Origin: Ignatzschineria sp. F8392
GTDB taxonomy: Bacteria; Pseudomonadota; Gammaproteobacteria; Cardiobacteriales; Wohlfahrtiimonadaceae
Reading direction: 5' to 3'
DNA: 64,000 nt
Assembly: GCF_002252045.1 (NCBI RefSeq)
Contig: NZ_NEFF01000002.1
Coordinates: 310,001 to 374,000 of the forward strand
Part shown: piece by piece, positions 35,941 to 45,014 of the stretch
How the letters are laid out: each line of letters begins with the position of its first letter
How positions within the stretch are numbered: position 1 is the first letter of the stretch
Position numbers and translations under genes: made by a program
The notes under the pieces: model-generated
Told to the model about the DNA's origin: nothing
What the model saw: the letters and a program-made list of their open reading frames with translations, nothing else
The model's database searches: none

Positions 35941-37632
35941 ATGCGCCTTCTGAGTAAAATTATCTTAATTGCCCTCGGCTTTATTCTAATTAACTACCCC
36001 TTTATTGAGGGAAAAGCTTACTACTATATCTCAATTGAACGCCCAGATCGGCTCATTCGCCATCTCTTAACAGCACTCTTTGCACTCACAATTGTTGAGC
36101 TCTTTGCTTTTACCAAAATGCGCTATCGCATCCCCCTCTACCTCCTCTTTCTCTTTGGCTCTATGACCTATCTGATCTACTATTTTTCAGCAGGGAGTGA
36201 GCCGGATTATGAGGATTTTCGTACTCTAATGGATGCACGCGTCATGATTAAAGATGCTGCTTTAGGCTATCAGAATGCTATATTTATGGCGATTCTCTAC
36301 CATCTTCCTATCACGATCGGCATCTTTCTCTTTCCAAAGCTCTATATGGGTTGGAAGGGAACAACAACAGCCATCGCACTCTATCTTATCGCGCTTGCCG
36401 GCATGTTAATGATCATCTACAACAAAAGTGGAAAAGGAACCAATGGACGCGCTTCCTACATTACACCTGTAGCACAAGTAGTAACTTTCACCTACCTTAA
36501 CTATCTGCGTGCAGATAGTGCCAGTTTCGATTTCTATCCCCGAGAAGCACCTACAACAGCTGATCTTACACACCCTAAAGCACGCAACATTATTGTCGTG
36601 ATGGATGAGTCGATCCGTGGTGATATGGTCTCTCTTGATAATCACTCCGGCACAACACCCGCGCTGACCACGTTTGCGCCAGACACTGTTTATGACTTTG
36701 GTCTAATCGCTTCCTTTTCAAACTGTAGCGATACATCCAATCTTGCCGCCCGAAAACTTCCCCGCCTCAATAAAGAACCGAGTGATCTCTTTTTAGATAA
36801 TACGACCGTTTGGGATCTTGCTGAAATTGCCGGCTTTAAGCCTTATGTTATCGATGCACAACATAATGCCTCTGGACATAACTTTTATACCGATAAAGAG
36901 TTAGAGAATGTCGTTAATATCCCTGCATCACAACTCAAAAATGATGGTGAAGTGATCGATATTATTGCCGATATCTTTGCAGAAAGTGAGACACCTACCT
37001 TTATTTATGCCGGGCTTAAAGGCTCACACTTCCCCTTTCAAAACACCGGTTTTCCAACACCTTTTGAGCCGGCAATGAAGAATACAGTCCTTGCAGATGC
37101 CACCTCGGAAGAGGCTCTCAATTCTTACAAAAACCTTATTTTGGCAAACACAAATCAATTTTTTGTAAAGCTAAAAGCACTACTCGAAACATACCCCGAT
37201 ACCATTGTGATCTACACATCTGATCATGGGCAAGATCTCTCCGACCCTAAAAATAAGAAGACCCATTGCGATGCAAAAACAACCTCAATGGAGGAAGGAA
37301 TCGTTCCACTACTCCTCTTTGCTGATCAATCTGTCATAGAGAGCCCTTTTATTGAGCAATTTAAGGAGAATCCCGGCATTACTAATCAGATGATTATGGC
37401 ACCAATGGTGATGGATTTTATGGGATATCAACCTGCCGTTATCGAACAATTTACAGAGTATCCAACACTACTCAACCGTAAAGGAAAAGAGATCGGCTTT
37501 ATCTATAAACGGCCGATCCCCCACTTTAGAAGTGAGATTGAACGCTTCGATATTACGCCGGAAGATCTCCAATATTTCCGAGAACATGGGCGATCTGATA
37601 AGCAACTAGAATATAACTTCTTTGCAGATTAA
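35941..37632 (+). CDS. Membrane sulfatase/phosphoethanolamine-transferase-like enzyme
   Basis: A 563-aa protein: about five membrane helices in residues 1-160, then a periplasmic alkaline-phosphatase-superfamily domain (about 210-530). Metal-site residues fit the family: E223 in VVMDES, probable nucleophile T265 in CSDTSN, D428-H429 in YTSDHGQ and H442 in THCDA. Such enzymes transfer phosphoethanolamine to lipid A or core sugars, or hydrolyse sulfate or phosphate esters. The nearby LPS genes and topology favour LPS modification. The substrate cannot be proven from sequence. It stands alone, with its own -10 box and terminator hairpin. Confidence 0.7.
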   Translation: MRLLSKIILIALGFILINYPFIEGKAYYYISIERPDRLIRHLLTALFALTIVELFAFTKMRYRIPLYLLFLFGSMTYLIYYFSAGSEPDYEDFRTLMDARVMIKDAALGYQNAIFMAILYHLPITIGIFLFPKLYMGWKGTTTAIALYLIALAGMLMIIYNKSGKGTNGRASYITPVAQVVTFTYLNYLRADSASFDFYPREAPTTADLTHPKARNIIVVMDESIRGDMVSLDNHSGTTPALTTFAPDTVYDFGLIASFSNCSDTSNLAARKLPRLNKEPSDLFLDNTTVWDLAEIAGFKPYVIDAQHNASGHNFYTDKELENVVNIPASQLKNDGEVIDIIADIFAESETPTFIYAGLKGSHFPFQNTGFPTPFEPAMKNTVLADATSEEALNSYKNLILANTNQFFVKLKALLETYPDTIVIYTSDHGQDLSDPKNKKTHCDAKTTSMEEGIVPLLLFADQSVIESPFIEQFKENPGITNQMIMAPMVMDFMGYQPAVIEQFTEYPTLLNRKGKEIGFIYKRPIPHFRSEIERFDITPEDLQYFREHGRSDKQLEYNFFAD

Positions 37633-37678
37633 TAATAGGGAGCAATAAAACGATCTATCAAAGAAATCAGTCAAAATG

Positions 37679-37765
37679 AAGCCAATGTAATTCATCATAC
37701 AATTCATAATAGAATTCATAATAGAATTAGAATTTGTAAGATATGATGCGTTACATTGGCTTTTT
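37679..37765 (+). terminator. Oversized imperfect hairpin terminator
   Basis: AAGCCAATGTAA (37679-37690) pairs perfectly with 37751-37762, then across a 3x3 internal loop ATCATA (37694-37699) pairs with TATGAT (37742-37747). Five T follow. The roughly 40-nt apex consists of the 12-bp unit CATAATAGAATT duplicated exactly (37705-37716, 37717-37728). It terminates the upstream plus-strand gene. Confidence 0.7.
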
Positions 37766-37825
37766 GGTAGCTATCAATAGCTAAATTCAACAATAAAACT
37801 TCCTATAGAGAGCTGTTCTCTTTCA

Positions 37826-39169
37826 CTACCCGCCTAGCTCATCTTCAAACTCTTCATCCGTTATTCGCTGATAACGACGATAAAACATAATACTGACAGG
37901 AATTGCCAAAAGGACTGTAGCGATAGGCATCGTTAACCAGACGCCATCTAATCCCCAATACTTTGGAAGAATATAAAGGAATGGGACTTGGAGTATCAAG
38001 TTCCCAATGGAGATAACCAGCGCCTTCTGCCCTTCACCAATTGCTTGGAAAAACATTGTTGCTGTCACAAAAAGCCCATCTAAAAAGAGGACAGCTAGAT
38101 GCAATCTTAAAGCGTAAGCTGTCACCTCTGTCAGCTGTGGATCATCGGTGAACCAGCTTGTAAAAAAGTGGGGAAAGATCAATAAAAAAGCGGTAATAAT
38201 GATCCCGATTCCTAGCCCTACATAGACCATTAGACGCGTAACGTAACGGGTCGACATCACCCGCTCTTCCCCATAAAATCGACTAATTAAGGGCTGTGCA
38301 CCATTAGCAACCCCCTCTACAGCAAAATAGTAGATCGTCAAAAGATAACCGGCGATTGTATAGGCTGAAACGGCAACAGTCCCACCATAAAGTACCAAAG
38401 CCTTATGATGCAATGTCATGATAAAGCCGATATAGATAAAGGTAAAAAAGGCGGAGCTACCGGTTAAGAGAATATTGCCTAGCAACCTCAAATCGGGCTT
38501 AAAATCAGAAAGCTTTAATCGTTCTTCACTCTGTTTTAAAACGTAATAGCCCCCTAAAGTCATCGCCACTAATTCCCCACCAATACTCGCTAAAGCCGCA
38601 CCTAAAATGCCGATCTTAAAGTAGGAGATAAGGAGAAATGAGAGAAGAATATTGACGGCCACCCCAGCTGCAATATAACCCGTTGCTCGTAGAGGAGTTC
38701 CCACGTTTCGAACAATAAAGGGCATCGCTAAACTACCGATAACAAAAGGCGCCGCAAAAGAGAAGGTACGAATAAAGAGGATCGACATCTCTGCCGTATC
38801 TCCAGAAACACCTAACACACTCACTAGCCAAGGAGCCAGCGTATAGAGCGTCACCCCAATCAAGATGCCGGGAACAAATTGTAGAAAGAGAGCCTGCCCC
38901 AATATTTTCCGGGCTTTTTGATCCTCCTCTTCCCCCTTGGCAATAGAGTAGAGGCTTCCGATCCCGACCCCAACTAAAAAACCAAACCCCAAGAGGAGGG
39001 TAATATATGACCAACCAATATTGACAGCAGCTAACCCATCAACACCGATAAAATGTCCTACAAAGAAACCATCAACTATCTGATAGGTTCCACTAATAAA
39101 CATCGCAAGCACAGTAGGAATCACATAACTTGCAAAAAGTTTAATTACAAGAAGATTATAACGGCGCAC
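37826..39169 (-). CDS. MATE family efflux transporter
   Basis: A 447-aa, 12-helix multidrug and toxic compound extrusion protein. The MATE N-lobe pattern is clear at residues about 12-60 (SYVIPTVLAMFISGTYQIVDGFFVG, shortened: IPTVLAMFISGTYQIVDGF) and repeats in the second lobe. The family exports cationic drugs or metabolites with Na+ or H+ antiport. It is closer to the MepA/bacterial NorM-like group than to the DinF-like protein at 59846. The start is GTG 39169 with GAGG 5-6 bp upstream. It converges with the pEtN-transferase-like gene. Substrate unknown. Confidence 0.88.
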   Translation of the reverse strand: MRRYNLLVIKLFASYVIPTVLAMFISGTYQIVDGFFVGHFIGVDGLAAVNIGWSYITLLLGFGFLVGVGIGSLYSIAKGEEEDQKARKILGQALFLQFVPGILIGVTLYTLAPWLVSVLGVSGDTAEMSILFIRTFSFAAPFVIGSLAMPFIVRNVGTPLRATGYIAAGVAVNILLSFLLISYFKIGILGAALASIGGELVAMTLGGYYVLKQSEERLKLSDFKPDLRLLGNILLTGSSAFFTFIYIGFIMTLHHKALVLYGGTVAVSAYTIAGYLLTIYYFAVEGVANGAQPLISRFYGEERVMSTRYVTRLMVYVGLGIGIIITAFLLIFPHFFTSWFTDDPQLTEVTAYALRLHLAVLFLDGLFVTATMFFQAIGEGQKALVISIGNLILQVPFLYILPKYWGLDGVWLTMPIATVLLAIPVSIMFYRRYQRITDEEFEDELGG

Positions 39170-39413
39170 AAAAACCTCAAGGTAGCTGATAATAGCTCTA
39201 GTTTACTCTGCTTTTTGAAAAAAATGATAGTGAAAAATAAAATATAGATAAAATAGAGATGAATTATTATTTTAGAGCTTTTTCTACCCAATATAATCCC
39301 TCATAATTCTCTACCAACAGCCTTAAGTAACATGTTAAAACATTGCCATAAAGGTATGATATGGTAGAGCTCTAATTTTTTGACAACCCGACTTCTTGCA
39401 ATAAAGGTGTAAA

Positions 39414-40340
39414 ATGCTTGATTTTGATAAAGTTTGGTCACTCTATGATACTCATTACAATCATGACCGACTCTTTCCTGAAAGTGATGCTCCCATCAAA
39501 GCAGCGGAGCAAATCGACTCCCTTCTTGCGATCAAGGAGCAGTTTGATATCTTGTTACTCGATGGCTTTGGGGTACTCAACGTGGGAGGCACTGCCGTTC
39601 CTCACATGCCCGATACTATCAAGGCCTTACAGAGTGAAGGAAAAGAGGCTTTTATCCTCACAAATGGTGCATCTTATCCCACCGACGTGCGAGCTAAAAT
39701 GTATCCCCCTTTAGGATATGATATTCCGGCATCCCACATTATCTCCTCTCGAGATGCTGTAGAGCTTGAACTTCCCCACTTTGAATTAACACGTGCCGGT
39801 GGCACTTGGGGTGTGATTGTGGGCGATGGCGCTTTTATTGAGCGAATGCCGGCAAATACTGTACTTCTCTCAAAAGAGAATATCGATCGTGTGGATGGCT
39901 TTATCTTTCTTGCAACGAGCTATTGGAATCAAAAATGGCAAGATCTTCTCACCATCTCTCTCATTAAGCGTCGCCGTCCAGTGATCATTGGAAACCCTGA
40001 TATTAGCGCACCGCTAGAGACCTCATTTTCAGTGGAGCCGGGTTATTATGCAATTGAACTTCTTAAGATGATCCCTGACCTTGAGATCACCTATTGTGGC
40101 AAACCGTTCCAGAATAGCTATAGAGCCGCTTTTAATAAAATTGAAGAGGTGGTTGGAGCGTTTGAGCCAAGTCGCGTCTTAATGGTGGGAGATACACTCC
40201 ATACCGATATCTTAGGTGGAAATGAAGCAGGCTGTAAAACCCTGCTCAAAGCAGATTGGGGCTTTCTTCGAGGGCGTGATCCAAAACCTTATATTGAAGC
40301 ATCCAAAATTTATCCCGATTTCATCATCAAAAATAGATAG
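39414..40340 (+). CDS. HAD superfamily class IIA protein (TIGR01459-like)
   Basis: A 308-aa HAD class IIA protein. Motif I is LLLDGFGVLNVG with nucleophile D50, but position 52 is Phe where phosphatases have the acid/base Asp. Motif II is FILTNGAS (about residue 80) and motif IV is MVGDTLHTDILGGNEAG (about 262). The cap domain lies between. TIGR01459-like members share this degenerate motif I, and their activity is unclear. The protein may be a weak phosphatase or act through binding. It lies between a MATE transporter and ppx, with AAGG before the ATG and a terminator at 40351. Confidence 0.8.
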   Translation: MLDFDKVWSLYDTHYNHDRLFPESDAPIKAAEQIDSLLAIKEQFDILLLDGFGVLNVGGTAVPHMPDTIKALQSEGKEAFILTNGASYPTDVRAKMYPPLGYDIPASHIISSRDAVELELPHFELTRAGGTWGVIVGDGAFIERMPANTVLLSKENIDRVDGFIFLATSYWNQKWQDLLTISLIKRRRPVIIGNPDISAPLETSFSVEPGYYAIELLKMIPDLEITYCGKPFQNSYRAAFNKIEEVVGAFEPSRVLMVGDTLHTDILGGNEAGCKTLLKADWGFLRGRDPKPYIEASKIYPDFIIKNR

Positions 40341-40350
40341 TCGAAAGAAA

Positions 40351-40385
40351 AAGGCTTCTCGATTTAAATATCGGGAAGCCCTTTA
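40351..40385. terminator. Bidirectional terminator between the HAD gene and ppx
   Basis: GGCTTC pairs with GAAGCC and CGAT with ATCG around TTAAAT. T-runs follow on both strands; the better one (TTTTTCTTTC) is on the minus strand, serving ppx. Confidence 0.7.
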
Positions 40386-40425
40386 ACGTCTTTAAATTCT
40401 TTAAAGTCTTTGAACTCTTTAAAAT
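40381..40425. repeat. Nine-bp tandem repeat downstream of ppx
   Basis: Five units of period 9 (CTTTAACGT, CTTTAAATT, CTTTAAAGT, CTTTGAACT, CTTTAAAAT) start at the base of the terminator stem. Confidence 0.75.
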
Positions 40426-40467
40426 TCCAACAGAACTAATATCGCTAACATCTTTAAAGTCTGCTCA

Positions 40468-41946
40468 CTACCAAGTAAGATCAATGCCCGCTTGACGCAA
40501 GAAACGTCGCTCACTTGATAGATCTTCTTGAAAGAGAGGATGCTCTTTTAACCAATTCTCCTCAAAATGGAGTTCAATCTCCTTATCTGACACAATAATC
40601 TCTACCGTCGGTGATTCTTGTAAATAACGACCGCGGTTAAAGAGGACCGAAACACGAAGCAGAAGTGTCACCTTCAACAGATATTCGGGAAGGCCAATAA
40701 AATCATCAAGATCTATTTTTCGTTGATGATTGCGAATAATAGTGGCTAAAATTCGCTGATCTTGCTTACTAAAACCATCTAAATCGGCATGCTCAACAAG
40801 ATAGGCAGAGTGACGAAAGTGACGATGATGGGAGATCGACAAACCGATCTCATGAAGATAAGAGGCCCATTTAAGGTAACGGAGCGCCTCCTCATTGAGA
40901 GTAATCTTCTCTCCTTCTCGATTCTTCAACATCTTTGCTAATTTGAGACTACTGATAGCAACCCGGCGCGCTTGCCCTTCATCAGCCCCCAATCGAGTAA
41001 TAAGACTATTGATGGTCTCATCTCGACGATCTTTCTGTTGGACTCGCCCTAAAAGATCAAAAAGAATCCCCTCTCGCAATGCCACATTTGTCACAGCCAT
41101 CTGCTTAATCGAAAGAATTTTAAAAGCCGCCTGTAAAATCACTAAACCGGCACCGATTACATCTGCCCGCAATTCACTAATATCGAAAAATTTAGCAATC
41201 TTCTTAACAGATCTTAAAGCGATAAACTTACGCACAAGCCTTTTAAGTGCTTCTCTTGTAATCACCTCATCCTCAAAACCTAAATAGGTGATCAAGGTCC
41301 CAATTGTTTTAATAGTGCCAGATGTCCCAATAAAATAAGCATCTTTGTACGGTATAAGGTAACGGAGCGATTGCAATTCCGACTCAATATAGATCAGCGC
41401 CTGCTCATATCCCTGCTGAGTAAAAGCTCTGTCAGGAAAGAAACGGCGAGTCATATTGACACAGCCCACATCACGGCTATAAGCCGATTTAATACTATTC
41501 TGATGACCTAAGATAAATTCGGTACTTCCCCCACCAATATCCATCACAAAAAGATCTTGATTCTCAACATGCACATATTGAGAAACGCCCAGATAGATCA
41601 GACGCGCCTCTTCTCGACCAGAGATGATATCAATAGGTAGACCTAAAGCCGCTTCCGCCTCTTTAATAAAATGAGGATCTTTCATCTTTCGAAGCGTTAA
41701 CGTCCCCACAGCCCGGCAATTTTGAGGAGCAATATTGACTAAACGCTCTCGAAACATCCGTAGACAGTGAAGTGCCCGCTCTCTGACAACAGGATCAATG
41801 CCACCACCATCGAGTAGACCATATCCTAACTGCACCATCTCCTTAATGCGATCGACCACCATGATTCTGCCGTGATCTTCCTGCATTACTGCCATATGAA
41901 AACTGTTCGAGCCTAAATCAATAACAGCATAGATATTCTCTTTCAT
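40468..41946 (-). CDS. ppx: Ppx/GppA family exopolyphosphatase
   Basis: A 492-aa protein of the ASKHA-fold Ppx/GppA family: AVIDLGSNSFHMAV (phosphate 1), VMDIGGGSTEF (phosphate 2) and a C-terminal HD-like helical domain (about residues 310-490). It degrades polyphosphate and/or hydrolyses pppGpp to ppGpp. The two activities are not separable by eye; its length lies between E. coli Ppx (513) and GppA (494). The ppk gene is not adjacent. It begins 46 bp after ksgA and likely shares its transcript. GGAG precedes the ATG. Confidence 0.9.
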   Translation of the reverse strand: MKENIYAVIDLGSNSFHMAVMQEDHGRIMVVDRIKEMVQLGYGLLDGGGIDPVVRERALHCLRMFRERLVNIAPQNCRAVGTLTLRKMKDPHFIKEAEAALGLPIDIISGREEARLIYLGVSQYVHVENQDLFVMDIGGGSTEFILGHQNSIKSAYSRDVGCVNMTRRFFPDRAFTQQGYEQALIYIESELQSLRYLIPYKDAYFIGTSGTIKTIGTLITYLGFEDEVITREALKRLVRKFIALRSVKKIAKFFDISELRADVIGAGLVILQAAFKILSIKQMAVTNVALREGILFDLLGRVQQKDRRDETINSLITRLGADEGQARRVAISSLKLAKMLKNREGEKITLNEEALRYLKWASYLHEIGLSISHHRHFRHSAYLVEHADLDGFSKQDQRILATIIRNHQRKIDLDDFIGLPEYLLKVTLLLRVSVLFNRGRYLQESPTVEIIVSDKEIELHFEENWLKEHPLFQEDLSSERRFLRQAGIDLTW

Positions 41947-41992
41947 GCCTACTCCATTAATCCATTAGCTATCTATTTTAGAGCGCCATCCT

Positions 41993-42775
41993 CTAACGTC
42001 GTTCAGCTAAATAGTTACTTAAACGGACAAAATCTTCGATCTCTAAATTTTCTGCCCGAATTTTAGGATCAATATCGAGTGCTTCAATCTCTGCCTCACT
42101 CATCAATCCTTTTAAGTTATTACGTAACATCTTTCTTTTCATAGCAAAAGCGGCCTTTACTACATCAAAAAAGAGCGCATCACTCTTAATGCCGTAAGGA
42201 TTTCCCTGATAAGGAATCAATCGTACAAATTGACTCATCACCTTCGGTGCAGGATCAAATGCATGAGGGGGGATCTCCAAAAGTGGGACGACCTCACAAT
42301 AGCGTTGTACCATAATAGAGAGCCGGCCAAATGCTGATTCTCCTGGTTGAGCCGCCATGCGGTCAATCACCTCTTTTTGAAGCATAAAGTGCATATCTTC
42401 GATCAACTCAACATGGGCAAGTAGATGAAAGATAATAGGTGTTGAGATGTTATAGGGAAGATTTCCAACAACACGAAGTTTCTTTCCTTCGTCACACAAC
42501 TGAGCTAAATCAACTTGTAACACATCTTGGTTAATAACCGTCAAACCTCGTAATGACTCTAGATAAGCGATGAGATCACGATCTAGCTCAATCACGGTCA
42601 TCTCTTTTGCGGCGGCAAGAAGTGGACGCGTCATCGCACCAAGACCAGGCCCTATCTCAACCACTCTGTCGCCAGGCAGTGGCATGATGGCATCTACAAT
42701 TTGAAAGATAATGCTCTCATCTACCAAAAAGTTTTGGCCAAATCGTTTCCGGGCTTTATGTTGTGGTTTATTCAT
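41993..42775 (-). CDS. rsmA: 16S rRNA dimethyladenosine transferase KsgA/RsmA
   Basis: A 260-aa SAM methyltransferase: KRFGQNFLVD, VVEIGPGLGAMT (motif I), VIELDRDL and the catalytic NLPYNIS. It dimethylates A1518 and A1519 of 16S rRNA, a late 30S assembly checkpoint; loss gives kasugamycin resistance. The length is near E. coli (273). The common lptD-surA-pdxA-ksgA order is broken: surA is upstream but separated by a terminator, and pdxA and lptD are absent. The leader holds five perfect hexamer repeats (42805-42834). Confidence 0.96.
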   Translation of the reverse strand: MNKPQHKARKRFGQNFLVDESIIFQIVDAIMPLPGDRVVEIGPGLGAMTRPLLAAAKEMTVIELDRDLIAYLESLRGLTVINQDVLQVDLAQLCDEGKKLRVVGNLPYNISTPIIFHLLAHVELIEDMHFMLQKEVIDRMAAQPGESAFGRLSIMVQRYCEVVPLLEIPPHAFDPAPKVMSQFVRLIPYQGNPYGIKSDALFFDVVKAAFAMKRKMLRNNLKGLMSEAEIEALDIDPKIRAENLEIEDFVRLSNYLAERR

Positions 42776-42804
42776 CTCTTATAACCTTTATTTTATCTCT
42801 ACTA

Positions 42805-42834
42805 TCAATCTCAATCTCAATCTCAATCTCAATC
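42805..42834. repeat. Five perfect TCAATC hexamers upstream of ksgA
   Basis: TCAATC is repeated five times without error (GATTGA on the ksgA strand), 30-59 bp before the ksgA start. It lies within the leader or promoter. The rest of 42776-43089 holds only the surA terminator and no gene. Confidence 0.85.
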
Positions 42835-43005
42835 TTGAGCATGATGTTAACTTTTATAATACTTACCAAGGCTGAGAGCGCTTACGATTCTTACAATTTA
42901 AAAAAGAAGACTTTACAAAACAGATAGCGCCCTTACTCGCCCCTGACCTCTTCTATTGTATCCTACTCTCTCGCTCTATTTTAAAGGGTTATCCCTATTC
43001 TGACT

Positions 43006-43049
43006 ATAAAAAAGAGCTCCGGTACCCTTCTCTGGATTATCGGAGCTCT
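43006..43049 (-). terminator. Terminator after surA
   Basis: On the minus strand AGAGCTCCG pairs with CGGAGCTCT (arms at 43013-43021 and 43041-43049), followed by a T-run. It separates surA from ksgA. Confidence 0.88.
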
Positions 43050-43089
43050 CTCTTATGATCTTTTTTATGACCTTTCTTATGATTTTTGT

Positions 43090-44082
43090 CTATTGCTTTG
43101 TTGGCGTTCCCACATGCTTCTCAATATGGACATCCGACAACATTCTATTGAGCCACTCATCAAAAGTATCGCCCGCTTTCTTACGGAAATAGAATTCACG
43201 CGCAACATTACGAATGGTCTCATCATCTTGGAAACCTTTACGACGCTCTTCTACCTTAATAAGGTGGTAACCATATGGCGTTCTTACAGGTTGACTAATT
43301 TCACCAATCGGAAGCGTCATCATTGTCTTCTCAAAAGTAGGTGCTAATTGGCCAACACCCACCCAACCTAAATCACCATCTTGCGCTGCAGAGAAGGGAT
43401 CTTGTGAATTTGCACGAGCGATATCTTCAAATGTCCCATCTCCAGAGATAATACGATCTCTAAGACGATTCGCTTCCTGTAACGCTTTCTCTTCCGACTT
43501 ATCTTTATTCACAGCAACTAAAATATGACTCACTTTATGTTGAGGCACATCTGCACGCATCATCTCCTCTTTAAGACGCTTAAATTCCGCTGTCTTCATA
43601 TAGAGATCGAGCTCTTTTTCTGTAATATTGACCCCTTGGATCACCTGATTTTGTAAACGTGATGCTAACATCTGCCCACGAATATTTTCACGATATTGAT
43701 TAAAGTCCATTCCTTGATAAGCAATATACTCTTTTAAGGTTGCAACATCTGTACCATTTCGCGCGGCAATATCCATAATTGCGGCATCAACTTCATTATT
43801 TTGAACATAAAGTCCGAGTTGTTTTGCAAATTGATCCTGAAATTTGCTCGTAATTAAGACACGAGCAACATGATCTTCGAGCTCTGTTCCACTCATTCTT
43901 TGATTCGGTGGCAGATAGGCCATCTCTTGCTTTGCAAGATCTAATTCCCGCTGCCAATCAGATAATGTGATAATGTCATTGTTGATCACTATCGCGATAC
44001 CATCAACGGTTCCAAGACGCGCCATCGCACTTGGAAGGGATATAAACAATAAAGCTATCAAAGATAAAATACGCAGTTTCAT
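43090..44082 (-). CDS. surA: SurA-like periplasmic chaperone with one parvulin domain
   Basis: A 330-aa periplasmic protein: signal peptide (about residues 1-21, ending SAMA), SurA N-terminal chaperone domain (about 22-165, opening with VDGIAIVINNDIITLSD), one rotamase domain (about 181-280, KVSHILVAV to GYHLIKVEER) and a short C-terminal segment (WLNRMLSDVHIEK). E. coli SurA (428 aa) has two parvulin domains; here one is missing. It escorts outer membrane proteins to BAM. It diverges from proQ and has its own terminator. Confidence 0.9.
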   Translation of the reverse strand: MKLRILSLIALLFISLPSAMARLGTVDGIAIVINNDIITLSDWQRELDLAKQEMAYLPPNQRMSGTELEDHVARVLITSKFQDQFAKQLGLYVQNNEVDAAIMDIAARNGTDVATLKEYIAYQGMDFNQYRENIRGQMLASRLQNQVIQGVNITEKELDLYMKTAEFKRLKEEMMRADVPQHKVSHILVAVNKDKSEEKALQEANRLRDRIISGDGTFEDIARANSQDPFSAAQDGDLGWVGVGQLAPTFEKTMMTLPIGEISQPVRTPYGYHLIKVEERRKGFQDDETIRNVAREFYFRKKAGDTFDEWLNRMLSDVHIEKHVGTPTKQ

Positions 44083-44252
44083 AAAGGCTCACTTCTGAAA
44101 AATTCAATGAGTTATATCGATCTATTGCCTCTCTAAAGAGTCATCTCAACACTTGTGTAAACAGAAGAATTTTACCACCTTAATGCAATTATCGCTAAGA
44201 TATAATAAAATTAGCCTTAGCAAAAATTTTATAGATCTAGGTTTTGGAAATA

Positions 44253-44837
44253 ATGTCAAACGAAAATAATACACAACTAGAAGCATCGGCTCCACAAGAA
44301 GAGGTTCACCTCTCGCCGCAAGAAGCTCGTCAAAAACGTATCGAAATCTCACAACAGCTTCTCCAGAAGTTATCAGAAGAGTTTCCGAATATCTTTCCTA
44401 AGCCCAAGGATGGTCGTCCTGTAGCATTAGCGATCGGTATTCACAAGCAACTCATTCCGATCGTCACTGAATGGGGTTTTAGTGCGGTTAACCTTCGCTC
44501 TGCTCTCTCTTGGTATACCAAGCAGCTTCGTTATCAACAAGCAGTTGTCCATGCACCTCATAGAACGAATCTTGATGGTACAGAAGCAGAAGCAATTGAT
44601 GATGAACATCGTGCTCTTGCTAAAGAGAATGTTGAAAAAATTCAAGCGCTTCTTGCAAAGAAAAACCCTGAAAGAGCCAAAAAACGAGCTGAAAAACAGG
44701 CGCAAAAAGCACCTAAAAACCGTAAGCCAAAAGCAGCAAAATCATCTGCATCTGCTCCTAAAAGAGCAGCTGAAAAAGCACCTCAGCAGACGCTCGACGA
44801 GAAGATGCAATCACTCCTCAATAAATTCAATCAATAA
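44253..44837 (+). CDS. proQ: ProQ/FinO family RNA chaperone
   Basis: A 194-aa protein. After an acidic N-terminus the FinO/ProQ domain spans about residues 25-140 (FPKPKDGRPVALAIGIH, then ALSWYTKQLRYQQAV). A Lys/Ala-rich tail follows (about 140-180), then a short helix (LDEKMQSLLNKFNQ). The C-terminal Tudor-like domain of E. coli ProQ (232 aa) is missing. The family binds sRNAs and mRNA 3' ends. ATG 44253 is preferred; an in-frame TTG nine bases upstream is an alternative. It is divergent from surA. Confidence 0.88.
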   Translation: MSNENNTQLEASAPQEEVHLSPQEARQKRIEISQQLLQKLSEEFPNIFPKPKDGRPVALAIGIHKQLIPIVTEWGFSAVNLRSALSWYTKQLRYQQAVVHAPHRTNLDGTEAEAIDDEHRALAKENVEKIQALLAKKNPERAKKRAEKQAQKAPKNRKPKAAKSSASAPKRAAEKAPQQTLDEKMQSLLNKFNQ

Positions 44838-45014
44838 CACGAAGATTGCAAGAGTAGTATTCAAGAGTAGTATTAGATTCATCACGATTCTATTGAGTAC
44901 ATATCCTATCAATATGATATGTACTCAAGATCGAAGGACTAATGACTACTCTCTCTTTTTTCTCTCGTATCTATCTCCCGTGTCTATTTTAATAGAGTAA
45001 ACGTAAAATAACGT

